64,000 nt of DNA, from assembly GCA_012842745.1 (NCBI GenBank), contig DUSF01000033.1:62001-126000 (forward strand). The letters are read 5' to 3'. The position numbers and the translations under genes are program-made. Below the pieces are notes generated by a model that ran no database searches, had not been told where the DNA came from, and saw only the letters and a list, made by a program, of their open reading frames with translations. This DNA comes from Bacillus sp. (in: firmicutes). Its GTDB lineage: Bacteria > Bacillota > Bacilli > Bacillales > Bacillaceae_J. Shown here one piece after another: positions 26,264 through 35,332 of this stretch (the stretch's first letter is position 1; the number at the start of each line of letters is the position of its first letter).

Positions 26264-26953
26264 TTATTGAGCTATTTCGCAAAATTCCTTTAACTTTTTT
26301 AAGACAAGAGACTCCGCCCAAAGTGGCAAACCTTTTTCAACTTGTTCCTTCCATTCATCCGACGAAAGCAATCCCTCCTTATATAGCCAATCAATTGCTA
26401 CCTTTTTCCATTGTGCAGTATTTTCGTATGAATTTGTTGCCACTTCTTGTATCTTTCTATTTTTCACTTCATTTACTAACCATTCCTTCGTTATACTAGT
26501 GCCTGGACATGTTTTAGGTGAGTGTTCTCGATGAAAAACAATGGAAGACAACGATAATTTAAATTTTTCCATTAATGCTCTTATTGCCACTACTATAGCA
26601 TCTAACTGCTGCCCCTCCAGCTTTTCTTCACCTTGATCAAAATTACCAATCATTTCAAACATAATTCCACCGCTATTATGTCCGGCAATCCCAGCTGGAT
26701 CCAATTCCAAAGAGCGCCCATCCCAAATTAATCCGTCAGGTGCTACACTAAAATGCTGCCCAATATCTTGCCAGCCTCTTGTTTCCTTATGATACCTCCA
26801 CATCCCCGCGATTGTTGTCTCACCATTATAATCAGATTTTCTTGGCTTCCATGTATGATGAATTTGAATATGCGTAATTTTTCTCTTTACTGACACGGAT
26901 TGGATGAATAACTGGAAATCTCTCGTTGTATAAGCTTTAAAGCTTCGTTTCAT
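26264..26953 (-). CDS. N-acetylmuramoyl-L-alanine amidase (Amidase_2) with C-terminal helical module
   Basis: A 229-residue amidase with the zinc-binding PGRP/Amidase_2 fold: HIQIHHTWKP (first His), IVFHREHSPKTCPG (second His and the Cys ligand). MWRYHKETRGWQDIGQHFSV and HNSGGIMFEMIGNF lie between. It cleaves the amide between muramic acid and L-alanine. No signal peptide is seen, as in prophage lysins and some spore enzymes. From about 178 a helical module follows (WKKVAIDWLYKEGLLSSDEW). The same module is encoded alone by the gene just upstream. The start overlaps the end of that gene by 17 bases, with AAAGGAGC 11 bases upstream. Confidence 0.87.
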   Translation of the reverse strand: MKRSFKAYTTRDFQLFIQSVSVKRKITHIQIHHTWKPRKSDYNGETTIAGMWRYHKETRGWQDIGQHFSVAPDGLIWDGRSLELDPAGIAGHNSGGIMFEMIGNFDQGEEKLEGQQLDAIVVAIRALMEKFKLSLSSIVFHREHSPKTCPGTSITKEWLVNEVKNRKIQEVATNSYENTAQWKKVAIDWLYKEGLLSSDEWKEQVEKGLPLWAESLVLKKLKEFCEIAQ

Positions 26954-27143
26954 TCTTTTTGTTCGCTCCTTTCAACTTTTGAAATAAGCGTTGGTACACT
27001 ACTGCTTGCGCCCATAAAGGCAAAGGTTCTTCAATTTGTTTTTTCCAAGCGTCGTCTGTTAATAAACCTTCTTCAAATAACCAATCAACCGCTTTCTTTT
27101 TCCACTCTGCTGTTCCTGACGGATAATCTTGTTTTTCTGCCAT
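26937..27143 (-). CDS. Small protein equal to the amidase C-terminal module
   Basis: A 68-residue protein with AEWKKKAVDWLFEEGLLTDD and then WKKQIEEPLPLWAQAVVYQR, which is clearly the same module as residues 178-228 of the downstream amidase (WKKVAIDWLYKEGLLSSDEW, EKGLPLWAESLVLKKL). It ends in a Lys-rich tail (KGANKKNETKL). No membrane segment. It overlaps the amidase gene by 17 bases, so they are coexpressed. It may bind the same partner or wall target as the amidase tail, or regulate it; no function is established. Confidence 0.75.
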   Translation of the reverse strand: MAEKQDYPSGTAEWKKKAVDWLFEEGLLTDDAWKKQIEEPLPLWAQAVVYQRLFQKLKGANKKNETKL

Positions 27144-27376
27144 GTTTTTACCTCTTTTCTGTGAAAATATATACTCTATTACAAATATATGATTTTTCTC
27201 AAAAAGTGATAAAGCAAGTTCTAATAAAACCGCTGCATTTTAAAATATCAATAAAACTAAACGATTGTCCATTTCAAAAGCTTGGCTTATTGAATGTAAT
27301 AGTAGTGAAGGAATTCCATATGAGATTTACTCAGTAGATAACAAATAAAATAAAATAAAATAAAGGAGTCTAACCT

Positions 27377-28498
27377 ATGACGTTAATAGGAATGTTACAC
27401 CATCGTAAGGATCCCAGAACTGTCATAAAAACATATGCTTTTGCGGCGGTTGCTAAAGCTGAAGGTGCCGATTTTTTTTACTTTTCTCCTGGTACCGTCA
27501 ATCTAAACAATCGGTCTATTAGGGGAAAAGTTTATGAAAATGGCTCATGGGTGGAGAAAACAATGCCCTTTCCTGATGTCATTTACAATGCTGGAAATCC
27601 AAACAAATTGGCCAAATCTCAAAGAGTGATTGATAAATTGAAGGAAACGATTCCCTTTACGACAAATTCCATCGGTAACAAGTGGAGTGTGAATCAACGC
27701 TTAAAAAAAGGGAAGGAGTTCGCTCATTACTTAGTCCCTTCTGAAAAAATTGTAAAAAATACGGAGAGTTTCTTTAATTATGTATCAGCCTTTGAACATG
27801 TTGTCTTTAAACCCTTTGATGGCAGAAAGGGAAAAGGAATCTTATTTATTTCTAAGAAAAATGATGGTTTTCATATAACAAAGGATTCAAATTGCCGTTA
27901 TTATTCAAAAAATCAATTGAACGAACTTATTAAAGAAAGGCTTTCAACTGGAACTTTCATTATGCAGCCATATATACAATCCGTTACTAAATCTGGGCAA
28001 GCTTATGACTTCAGACTTCATGTTCAAAAAAATGGAGAAGGCAAATGGGTCATAACCTCGATTTATCCACGGATTGCTCCAGAGGGATCAAAAATTTCCA
28101 ATATCAACAATGGTGGTTATACCAATTATTTAGACCCATTTTTGCAACAAGAATTTAAAGATGACGCAATGAATATGAAGCGAAAACTTGAACATTTTTC
28201 ATTGTCCCTAGCCGAACATTTGGATGAGCTTCAGATGATTCTATATGAAGAAGTGATTGATGAGATTGGAATAGACATTGGATTAGACGAAAACCAAAAA
28301 ATTTGGATCTATGAGGTAAACTGGCTTCCAGGATGTCCACCCACATTTTATTTAGAGATGGATGTGGTAATCAATTCGATTAGGTATGCAATGTACCTAG
28401 CGAAGAACTCAAAAGCAATACAAGCTCAAATAAAGGAATTGAAGGAGAGAAAAAATGCAAAAAAAAAAGAACGTCCCCATTATAGCCATAACCGGTAG
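27377..28498 (+). CDS. YheC/YheD-family ATP-grasp protein (spore-coat associated)
   Basis: A 373-residue ATP-grasp enzyme of the YheC/YheD family, whose members are associated with the endospore coat. N-terminal domain (1-100) with FFYFSPGTVNLNN and PFPDVIYNAGNPNKL; ATP-grasp core with VVFKPFDGRKGKGILF (glycine-rich loop, about 150-166), QAYDFRLHVQKNGEG, and the metal-binding IWIYEVNWLPG near 314. ATP-grasp enzymes join a carboxylate to an amine or thiol via an acyl-phosphate; the substrate is not known. The 3' end overlaps the following MurF-like gene by 44 bases, in a different frame. Translation start is set by AAAGGAG. Confidence 0.88.
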   Translation: MTLIGMLHHRKDPRTVIKTYAFAAVAKAEGADFFYFSPGTVNLNNRSIRGKVYENGSWVEKTMPFPDVIYNAGNPNKLAKSQRVIDKLKETIPFTTNSIGNKWSVNQRLKKGKEFAHYLVPSEKIVKNTESFFNYVSAFEHVVFKPFDGRKGKGILFISKKNDGFHITKDSNCRYYSKNQLNELIKERLSTGTFIMQPYIQSVTKSGQAYDFRLHVQKNGEGKWVITSIYPRIAPEGSKISNINNGGYTNYLDPFLQQEFKDDAMNMKRKLEHFSLSLAEHLDELQMILYEEVIDEIGIDIGLDENQKIWIYEVNWLPGCPPTFYLEMDVVINSIRYAMYLAKNSKAIQAQIKELKERKNAKKKERPHYSHNR

Positions 28499-29546
28499 TG
28501 CTGGTAAAACGACGACTAAAGCGTTTTTGGCTTCCATTTTAGCAAAAAAGTGGAATACCTTTGAATCAAGGGATTATTGGAATACTACAGAACATACAGA
28601 AATTCACGCTGCTGAAATCGACGAAACCCATGAAGCCGTTGTCTTGGAATATGGAATGTCCTCCCCAGGTACCATAACTGAACATTGCCGCATAATAAAA
28701 CCTACTATTAGTATTGTGACAAACGTTGGACTTGCACATGCAGGGTATTTCGATGGCGATATTAAAAAAATTGCAAAAGCCAAATCTGAGTTAATTCACG
28801 GAATGGATCAAGGAGGCATTCTAATTCTTAACAAGGATGATCATAATTCAAAATACTTGGAGACGCAAAAATTCAAAGGAAAAATCATGACAATTGGCAT
28901 TAAATCAGATGCTAACTACAAAGCATACGATGTTAAATACACAGATAATGGAATGAAATTCAAGATGAAACTTCGAGGAATTGAAGTGATGTTGTTTATC
29001 CCTACTTTCGGGGAGCATCATGTGTATAATGCTCTTAACGCCATTGCTGTAGCAGATTACTTAGGTTTAACACCAAAGGAGATCCAAGAAGGACTCCTAT
29101 TCAGAAAGCCGCCAAGAAGATTGACGATTTATCCTCAGCGAAACAATATTGTTATTATCGATGATACCGTTCATTCCCATCCAGAAGGTGTTAAAGCTGC
29201 CATTGATGTACTCTCAAATATCGGAAAACATAGAAAAATAGCCGTTTTAGGAGAAATAAGAGCACTAGGGGACTTAAGAGAGCCGGAATATCGTAAAATA
29301 GGAGAATATGTTTATGAAAAAGAAATTGACCTTTTTATCACTTATGGTGATAAAACAGACGTAATGGGCAATCAAGCTAAAACAAAGGGATTTCCCCCTA
29401 ACAAAGTATTCCACTTCGACGATAGAGACCAATTACATGCATTTTTGAAGAAGATTATTCATAAGAATGACACGATATTGGTTAAAGGAGCTAGTAGAAT
29501 AAACATGTATGAAACGGTTAGATTTTTAAAGAAGGCATTTAAATAA
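28455..29546 (+). CDS. MurF-like Mur ligase family protein
   Basis: A 363-residue Mur ligase homologue, shorter than MurF (about 450). The P-loop is ITGSAGKTTTKAFL (residues 11-24). IVTNVGLAHAGYFDGDI, the KAKSELI carbamylated-Lys region, FGEHHVYNALNAIAVADYLG and AVLGEIRALGDL follow the MurF order; DDTVHSHPEGVKAAI replaces the usual Asn-Pro motif. The N-terminal substrate domain of MurF is missing. It overlaps the YheC/D ATP-grasp gene by 44 bases. ATP-grasp plus Mur ligase is the domain pair of cyanophycin synthetase, so this pair may polymerise amino acids (inference). The start follows GAAGGAGAG. It is not the cell's essential MurF by length and context. Confidence 0.85.
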   Translation: MQKKKNVPIIAITGSAGKTTTKAFLASILAKKWNTFESRDYWNTTEHTEIHAAEIDETHEAVVLEYGMSSPGTITEHCRIIKPTISIVTNVGLAHAGYFDGDIKKIAKAKSELIHGMDQGGILILNKDDHNSKYLETQKFKGKIMTIGIKSDANYKAYDVKYTDNGMKFKMKLRGIEVMLFIPTFGEHHVYNALNAIAVADYLGLTPKEIQEGLLFRKPPRRLTIYPQRNNIVIIDDTVHSHPEGVKAAIDVLSNIGKHRKIAVLGEIRALGDLREPEYRKIGEYVYEKEIDLFITYGDKTDVMGNQAKTKGFPPNKVFHFDDRDQLHAFLKKIIHKNDTILVKGASRINMYETVRFLKKAFK

Positions 29547-29560
29547 TTTATCAAATCTTA

Positions 29561-29590
29561 AAGGATGATTCAATGAGTCATCCTTTTTTG
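29561..29590 (+). terminator. Intrinsic terminator of the MurF-like gene
   Basis: AGGATGA / TCATCCT stem followed by TTTTTT. Confidence 0.8.
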
Positions 29591-29611
29591 GCTATTTATA
29601 GGCATGTACAC

Positions 29612-29646
29612 AAAAATGACCTTGGAGCTAATCCAGGGTCATTTTT
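29612..29646 (-). terminator. Intrinsic terminator of the ATP-grasp ligase gene
   Basis: AAAAATGACCTTGGA pairs with TCCAGGGTCATTTTT (one mismatch region); functions on the minus strand. Confidence 0.65.
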
Positions 29647-29656
29647 ATGAATGGTA

Positions 29657-30877
29657 TTATTCCTTTGCTTGGTGAAATGTAATCTCGTTTGCAGCATTTT
29701 TTGCAAAATCCTTCGCTTCTTCCATGCTTGCCCCAGATGCCATTACATAGGCATATCGATCTCCCATTGATAGTGGTGGAGTTAACAACGTTCCTTTTTT
29801 GGGCTTCACATATACTCCAACTACTCCCGGAGATCTCCTAGCCCTCCCCTTTCCTGTGACTCTTTCTAAGATTCCTTTTTTCGGAACGATGAGGAATTGG
29901 GTGAATACATATTTCTTATGTTTGGGGATGAGGGAAGGGCTTCCACCTAATTGTAATTTTAGTGTTTCTTCTACTAAACTAAATCCAAAGGCAGCTTGTA
30001 TCATTTTATTCATTGCACTTCCAGAAATCCTCGGATTTATTTCAATGAGTTTCCAGCCACTTTTGGAAAGTCTTAATTCTAGATGAAGGGCGCCATTTTT
30101 TATTCCGAATTGTTCAATGATAGAGTGCAGGACCCCTTCAATTCCTTTCTTTATATCATTAGGAACATTCGCAAGTACACCATAGCCTGTAATAATAAAT
30201 CTTTTCCCCTTCGTAATTTCCTGTTCAATAACGCCTGCAGTCATGATCCTATTATTGTAAACAAGTGCCTCGACTAAAAATTGGTCCCCATCTATATACT
30301 CTTCAATAATAATTGCCCCATCCGGGTATTTTTCTCTCAACATGAATATATGATTTTTTAATTGCTCCTCTTTTTTTGCTAACAGCACGTCTTTAGAACC
30401 AGTTGATTTTGGCGATTTGACCATTAAAGGAAAATGTAGCTTTGAAATAATCGTTTCAAAAGAGATTGTCTCGCCTGGTTTGATAACAATATATTTAGGT
30501 GTGTAAGGTTGATTCTTAAGAACTGACCTTGTTTCCTCCTTATCACTCATCAATTGAATGGCATTAGACGAAAAGTAGTTCTTACAAAATTCATCACAAA
30601 GAACGGAAGCACTATACACATATGAATCAATAAAACTAACAATCGTCTTTATGTCCATCCCTTTTAACAATAATTGGTTAATTTTCTCTTTCATTTCGGA
30701 AAGATTATCCGTATCAATAAAAATCATTTCATGAACATCTGTGTACTCTCCCCTTTGTTGCCATTGCTTTAAGTTTTTTGTGAAAAGAACCGTAAAGAAA
30801 CCTAGGTGTTTAGCTGCCGTTATGGCTTCTCTACTTGAACCAGATTTATTTGTGCCAATAAAAATGATCGTTTTCAA
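29657..30877 (-). CDS. ATP-grasp carboxylate-amine ligase, paralogue A
   Basis: About 406 residues of the carbamoyl-phosphate-synthase/BacD-like ATP-grasp type. N-terminal Rossmann-like start KTIIFIGTNKSGSSREAI, ATP-grasp core with HFPLMVKSPKSTGSKDV, IIIEEYIDGDQFLVEALVYN and the metal-binding LIEINPRISGSAMNKMIQ. The C terminus has VVGVYVKPKKGTLLTPPLS. Family members make dipeptides or amidate small molecules. It has a paralogue at 39122 with the same layout. The TTG at 30877 is preferred because AGGAG lies seven bases upstream; the GTG at 30886 abuts that site. Its 5' end also appears as a relic at 35.06 kb. Confidence 0.83.
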   Translation of the reverse strand: MKTIIFIGTNKSGSSREAITAAKHLGFFTVLFTKNLKQWQQRGEYTDVHEMIFIDTDNLSEMKEKINQLLLKGMDIKTIVSFIDSYVYSASVLCDEFCKNYFSSNAIQLMSDKEETRSVLKNQPYTPKYIVIKPGETISFETIISKLHFPLMVKSPKSTGSKDVLLAKKEEQLKNHIFMLREKYPDGAIIIEEYIDGDQFLVEALVYNNRIMTAGVIEQEITKGKRFIITGYGVLANVPNDIKKGIEGVLHSIIEQFGIKNGALHLELRLSKSGWKLIEINPRISGSAMNKMIQAAFGFSLVEETLKLQLGGSPSLIPKHKKYVFTQFLIVPKKGILERVTGKGRARRSPGVVGVYVKPKKGTLLTPPLSMGDRYAYVMASGASMEEAKDFAKNAANEITFHQAKE

Positions 30878-31136
30878 AAGTTCCACTCCTACTACAATTT
30901 ATTTAAAACCATCTTGATATATATTTATGAAACTTTCTTATTTTTGTATGGTTACCTATCATGAGTCAAGCTAGTAATAAACAAAAAGCGGCGCTTGTAT
31001 GAGTTTAATCTTTTTAGTGGTACCTTCAGAACAATCTCACTAGGTATTCGTACAAGCAATGTTAGTAATCGAGCATAGGATGTTAAAGGTTATATATGAA
31101 TATATTGTAGATGCAAGGTAAAATGAGGTGTATTGA

Positions 31137-31913
31137 TTGAAGAATCAACTAAGAAAATGGAAGCAATATATGCTGTTAAGTCAACATCCCTTACTCTCAA
31201 AATACATTCCCGAAACAAAGCTCTATACGATTGAAAACCTATCTGATTTACTAGAACGTTATGAATATGTTTATTTAAAAAATGATAGAGGGGGGCGAGG
31301 GAAAGGGATTTATCAAGTCTTTAAAAGTAACGAAGGGCACTACTGTTTTAACGGCTACACTCTAGATGGTAAAAAAACACAAAGAAATGTCGCCACGATT
31401 GAAGAATTTCACCCTGTACTCCATCCGATCGAGAAATATGGGGGATATATTGTTCAGGAGGGCATTCAGAGCTTAACTCTGGATGGATATCCGCTATCCA
31501 TTCGAGTTCACGTTCAGACTCTTAAGGGAACATGGCTTATTGGAGGAATGTACGGAAAGATTGCAACAGTAGAAACAATGGAAAATGGAATCATTAATAG
31601 CAACATTGGAGCTCAAGTGATGACGATCGATGAACTGTTATCGGTACATTTGATGATGGATGAAACAGAGAAGAATAAAATGATTACTTGTATAGAGGAA
31701 GCCTCCATTTTAGCAGCTGAAGTGGTTGCATCAGCCGTTCCACGTATAGAATATGGAATTGATTTTGGTATTAGTCAAAGTGGGGAGCCGATTATATTTG
31801 AAATCAATACTAGCCCAGGAGTCGGAAATTTTTCCAAGATTGAAAATGGGGAAATGCGAAAACGAATGAAAGCGATTCGGAAAATGCACCTAGAAGATTT
31901 AAGCAACATGTAA
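31137..31913 (+). CDS. Short YheC/YheD-type ATP-grasp protein, copy 1
   Basis: About 258 residues; TTG start behind GAGGTG. It has the ATP-grasp core only: YVYLKNDRGGRGKGIYQV (about 42-59), SIRVHVQTLKG, IEYGIDFGI and metal-binding IIFEINTSPGVG near 222. The N-terminal domain of the longer YheC/D proteins is missing, replaced by MKNQLRKWKQYMLLSQHPLL. Two close paralogues lie at 35333 and 36219. A terminator follows. Substrate unknown; the context suggests a spore-coat modification. Confidence 0.83.
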   Translation: MKNQLRKWKQYMLLSQHPLLSKYIPETKLYTIENLSDLLERYEYVYLKNDRGGRGKGIYQVFKSNEGHYCFNGYTLDGKKTQRNVATIEEFHPVLHPIEKYGGYIVQEGIQSLTLDGYPLSIRVHVQTLKGTWLIGGMYGKIATVETMENGIINSNIGAQVMTIDELLSVHLMMDETEKNKMITCIEEASILAAEVVASAVPRIEYGIDFGISQSGEPIIFEINTSPGVGNFSKIENGEMRKRMKAIRKMHLEDLSNM

Positions 31914-31936
31914 GCAGAATTTATGTTTTCGATAAA

Positions 31937-31990
31937 GAAAAAAGAGGCATTCGCAGCTATTTCTCTAACGAATGCCTTCTTTTTATTTTT
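31937..31990 (+). terminator. Intrinsic terminator, copy 1
   Basis: AAGAGGCATTCG pairs with CGAATGCCTTCTT, then TTTTATTTTT. A near-duplicate follows the third short ATP-grasp gene at 37001. Confidence 0.8.
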
Positions 31991-32037
31991 CCTTAAAGGC
32001 ATGTACAATTCAGAGCCCAACCGAGTATTTCATTCGA

Positions 32038-33378
32038 TTACAGTACACGCTTTGCTGTTACAAAGTTACTTTTAGACCAATTAGATTCTAAGCTTTCTTT
32101 CACAACTGAACCTGAGTCAGATAAATACACATATTCATTATTTCCAATATAAATGGCGGCATACTTAATTTTGCTTCCCCCGCTTTGCTTTAGAAAAATA
32201 AGGTCACCCTTTTGCAATTTTTCTTTTTGAACTTGTACACCTTTCTCTGCTTGCTGGCTGGCTACTTTTGTTTTCAGGTCAACACCATGTTGTTTAAAAA
32301 TGTAATAGGTAAAGCCTGCATTTGTGAAGGTTAAAGATTTTTCATCGTACACATTTAATCGATGCTTCACATTATTCATTATGCTTAATGTATAGTCTAC
32401 AATACGATCTTCTGTTTTAGAGATAACTGGTGGCTGAACGATTTTGTTTTCATCTTTAAAAACGCGCTTTGCCGTAATATAACGCTGATTATAATAATCA
32501 GATAAAAGGACTCTCGAACTAATTCCTTCCGAACTAAGGACAAGCATACGATGTTCCCCTGTGTAAATCGCTACTCTTGAAGGTGTGCTCGACCCTACAG
32601 AAGTGCTAAAGAAAATCAAATCGCCTTTTTGTAAATCTTTCCGTGCTACCTTTTCACCTAAGTTCATCAAATCTTTGACATAGTTTCCTTTTAAGTCAAC
32701 ACCATTTTTTCCATAAACGTATTTTACGAATCCAGTACTTGTAAATTGCATAGCACTCTCGTTATTAACGTTGCCCATTGTCACTTCATTCATTAATTTG
32801 TAGGAGAGTTCAGCAATGTTATCTCCTTTTGTTGCTGGGTTTGAAGGGAGTAAAGCAGGGATCACTCTTCTCGCAGTCATATAATTATCTCGATAATAGG
32901 ACGTGCTATCTAGATCAGAAATAACAACATCTAGTTCGAAGTTTGCCATATGTATAATTTTATTATCTCCAATATACAACCCTACATGATTTGGTTTTTT
33001 TGATGATGGGTTACTTCTGAAGAAAACCAAGTCACCTTTTTGCAATTGATTTCTTGCTACGTATGTCCCCTGCTGAACCATGTAATCTTCATCACGATTA
33101 CCTAAATCTATACCATTACTCTCAAAAATAAATGCGATGAACGAAGCACATCTAAACTGGAGTGTTTCATAGTTGTATTCTGAGGCATATGTTGCTTTTC
33201 CTATTAAACTCTTAGCGAGACTAATGATGTCATCTGCCTTTTTCTCAACCACTTTTTGGCTCTGCTGTGTGGTTGTTGCGGCTGAGACTGTGACTGGATC
33301 CATCATGATCGGGGCTGTCGCAAAAGTACTTAATCCAATCGTGAATGCTAATGTAGTTGTAACTAGACGCTTGTTCAT
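32038..33378 (-). CDS. Secreted NlpC/P60 protein with three domains, two degenerate
   Basis: A 446-residue secreted protein: signal peptide ending near VTVSAA, then three NlpC/P60 domains (about 48-170, 185-310, 325-446). Domain 1 is catalytically complete: RCASFIAFIF (Cys), NHVGLYIG (His), IIHMAN (third polar residue). In domain 2 the Cys position reads FTSTGFVKYVYG (no Cys) and the His position RVAIYTG. In domain 3 they read FTNAGFTYYIF and YAAIYIG. NlpC/P60 enzymes cleave gamma-D-Glu-DAP or similar amide bonds in peptidoglycan or other polymers. The last two domains probably bind rather than cleave. A two-domain paralogue is at 37101. AGGAGG precedes the ATG. Confidence 0.88.
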   Translation of the reverse strand: MNKRLVTTTLAFTIGLSTFATAPIMMDPVTVSAATTTQQSQKVVEKKADDIISLAKSLIGKATYASEYNYETLQFRCASFIAFIFESNGIDLGNRDEDYMVQQGTYVARNQLQKGDLVFFRSNPSSKKPNHVGLYIGDNKIIHMANFELDVVISDLDSTSYYRDNYMTARRVIPALLPSNPATKGDNIAELSYKLMNEVTMGNVNNESAMQFTSTGFVKYVYGKNGVDLKGNYVKDLMNLGEKVARKDLQKGDLIFFSTSVGSSTPSRVAIYTGEHRMLVLSSEGISSRVLLSDYYNQRYITAKRVFKDENKIVQPPVISKTEDRIVDYTLSIMNNVKHRLNVYDEKSLTFTNAGFTYYIFKQHGVDLKTKVASQQAEKGVQVQKEKLQKGDLIFLKQSGGSKIKYAAIYIGNNEYVYLSDSGSVVKESLESNWSKSNFVTAKRVL

Positions 33379-33701
33379 TTTTATCCTCCTGATGTGTTAT
33401 TATTCTCTCAAAACCAATTTTATCATATAGGAAAATTGGTACACGTGGTAAAACTTAACATTATCCATCATGACCCCCACGAGGCCAAGACATTATTGGG
33501 TTATGGAGAAACTTTACAATTTCGTTACAAGTGTTACGCCAGATATTAATTGCCATTTTTCAATATTTATGATTGAACAAATAGATTAAACAGCAAAAAG
33601 CGTCAGACACCGCAAGAGAAAACTTCCATCCTCGGTTTCTGACACCTATGTTTTTACTGCCCGTTAATGCCGAATAAATTCGGTAAAAAGCCCTTCTCGC
33701 A
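33379..33701. other. 323-base gap: promoter region and terminator
   Basis: Contains the upstream region of the NlpC/P60 gene and, at about 33590-33643, a hairpin with arms GTCAGACACCG (33602-33612) and CGGTTTCTGAC (33633-33643) that ends in CTTTTTG on the minus strand, a likely terminator for the ATP-grasp gene to its right. No gene is seen. Confidence 0.6.
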
Positions 33702-35042
33702 TCATTCCAAATGATCCCTGAAACCTGCTACCCACTTTGAATAGTGTAACGGGGCTGCTTGCGTATGGTAATAAAGCTGAAAATCATTTGCATCAAGAGC
33801 AATGCTCATATCTGGATACCGATTATTTATCTCAATAATCCAGAGGTTTTTATCTTCATCCATGCCAATATCAACACCTATATATGCTAAATGAATCTCT
33901 TTATCCTCCAAAAATTCACAGCATAAAATAGATAATTGCTCCATTTCTTTATACTTTTTAAAAGCTTCATTGAAATCATTGTTATAAATTCCAACTAAAG
34001 TATCCCACGTTTTCTCCGCTGAACCTCCGCTTGATATGTTGCTGACTATACTTTTTTTAACCCCATACCGCGTTATCATACCAGGGACAACCCAGGATCC
34101 GTGTTGGTCTTTGACAACAATCACCCGAAAATCTATTATCTGATCATTAGATTTTAGTAAGGGGATCCCTTTTTGAAAAATATATTTTTTAAGATTCAAT
34201 TCTACCGCCAAATAATTTTCAACTGCATCCCAGTTATTTAAAATCGTGGTCATATTTAATTCATTTAACCGGAAATTTAATTTATATTTTTTCCCGTTTT
34301 TCTCCAACTGATAAATTCCCTTTCCCTGACTTCCTGAAATAGGCTTTAAGTAGATACATCCGCTTTCGTCAATTAGCTTCTTTACTTCCTGGAGATTCAC
34401 CGCTAAACCGGTCTCTGGCAGACTTCGGCTTAATTTATCATTTATAGAAAGCCATTGCCACATTTCCCATTTATTGAAAACATGGGAGTTAAAGTATTTA
34501 GATCCGACTAAATTCTGTATGATCATCCTGTCAGCTTCCTTTAATGTCTTCCTGCAAAATAAAACGGAAGGAAAGGGAAACGTTCCTTTCGTAAATTCAT
34601 TTTCAATTGGATTATAGACAAAACCATTAACAATCTTCTTCTGTTCGTCAATGCCATCAGAGGTTACCAATAAAATGAGACCGTTTATATGCTGGTAATC
34701 AATTAAATATTTTTTATAGTGGTTTATATTTCTCCTCGTCATTTCATTTACTTTCCCTTTTATAAAAAGCCCGATAATAGGGCCGATTATTAATGTCTCT
34801 TCCTCGACTATTACTTCATAATCAATAGAATCCGGAAGCGAAAAACCAGCTAGAAGGTCAGCTGATATATAAATAACCGTTTGATCTTGCTTATGCTTTC
34901 TTAAGGTTACTGCAGGTTTTTCTATAATCCCTATTTTTAAGTTAATCACCTGAAACTTAAGAATGGATAGTTTTTCCAAAACAGTCGAATGCAGTGAGAT
35001 TGAATGGCTAGATGTATGATCGGTTATTATGGCAAACTTCAT
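33702..35042 (-). CDS. Full-length YheC/YheD-family ATP-grasp protein
   Basis: A 446-residue protein, longer than the usual YheC/D. The N-terminal part (1-190) ends in FPFPSVLFCRKTLKEADRMI, matching the PFPDVIYNAG region of the protein at 27377. The ATP-grasp core has CIYLKPISGSQGKGIYQL, IDFRVIVVKDQHGSW, GVDIGMDEDKNLWIIEINNR. The last element ends in RYPDM rather than a Pro-Gly pair. Its position replaces what in the duplicated segment would be an ATP-grasp ligase gene: a relic of that ligase start lies just upstream of it. AAGGAGG precedes the ATG. Substrate unknown. Confidence 0.85.
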   Translation of the reverse strand: MKFAIITDHTSSHSISLHSTVLEKLSILKFQVINLKIGIIEKPAVTLRKHKQDQTVIYISADLLAGFSLPDSIDYEVIVEEETLIIGPIIGLFIKGKVNEMTRRNINHYKKYLIDYQHINGLILLVTSDGIDEQKKIVNGFVYNPIENEFTKGTFPFPSVLFCRKTLKEADRMIIQNLVGSKYFNSHVFNKWEMWQWLSINDKLSRSLPETGLAVNLQEVKKLIDESGCIYLKPISGSQGKGIYQLEKNGKKYKLNFRLNELNMTTILNNWDAVENYLAVELNLKKYIFQKGIPLLKSNDQIIDFRVIVVKDQHGSWVVPGMITRYGVKKSIVSNISSGGSAEKTWDTLVGIYNNDFNEAFKKYKEMEQLSILCCEFLEDKEIHLAYIGVDIGMDEDKNLWIIEINNRYPDMSIALDANDFQLYYHTQAAPLHYSKWVAGFRDHLE

Positions 35043-35060
35043 CTAATCACTTCCTCCTTT

Positions 35061-35125
35061 GGAAATATTGTCGGTATCAATAAACTTGATCATTTTCAAA
35101 AGGCCCACACCTACTACAATTTAAT
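35061..35125 (-). pseudogene. Relic of the 5' end of an ATP-grasp ligase gene
   Basis: Minus-strand sequence from the CTACTACAATTT region into TTTTGAAAATGATCAAGTTT parallels the start of the ligase gene at 30877 (TTTTGAAAACGATCATTTTT), including its untranslated leader. After about a dozen codons the match ends at the start of the YheC/D gene at 35042. Confidence 0.65.
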
Positions 35126-35332
35126 TACATCATATCGATATATATATTTATGAAACTTTCTTATTTTTTGTATGGTTGTCTATCCCGAATCAAGCTAGTA
35201 AATAAACCAAAAGCGGCGATTGTATGGTGTGGTTCTTTTTATTGGCACCATAAAAACAACCTTACTAGTTATCAGTACAAGCAATGTTAGTGATCAAACA
35301 TAGGATGTTAACAATGAAAGGAGGTGTATTTA

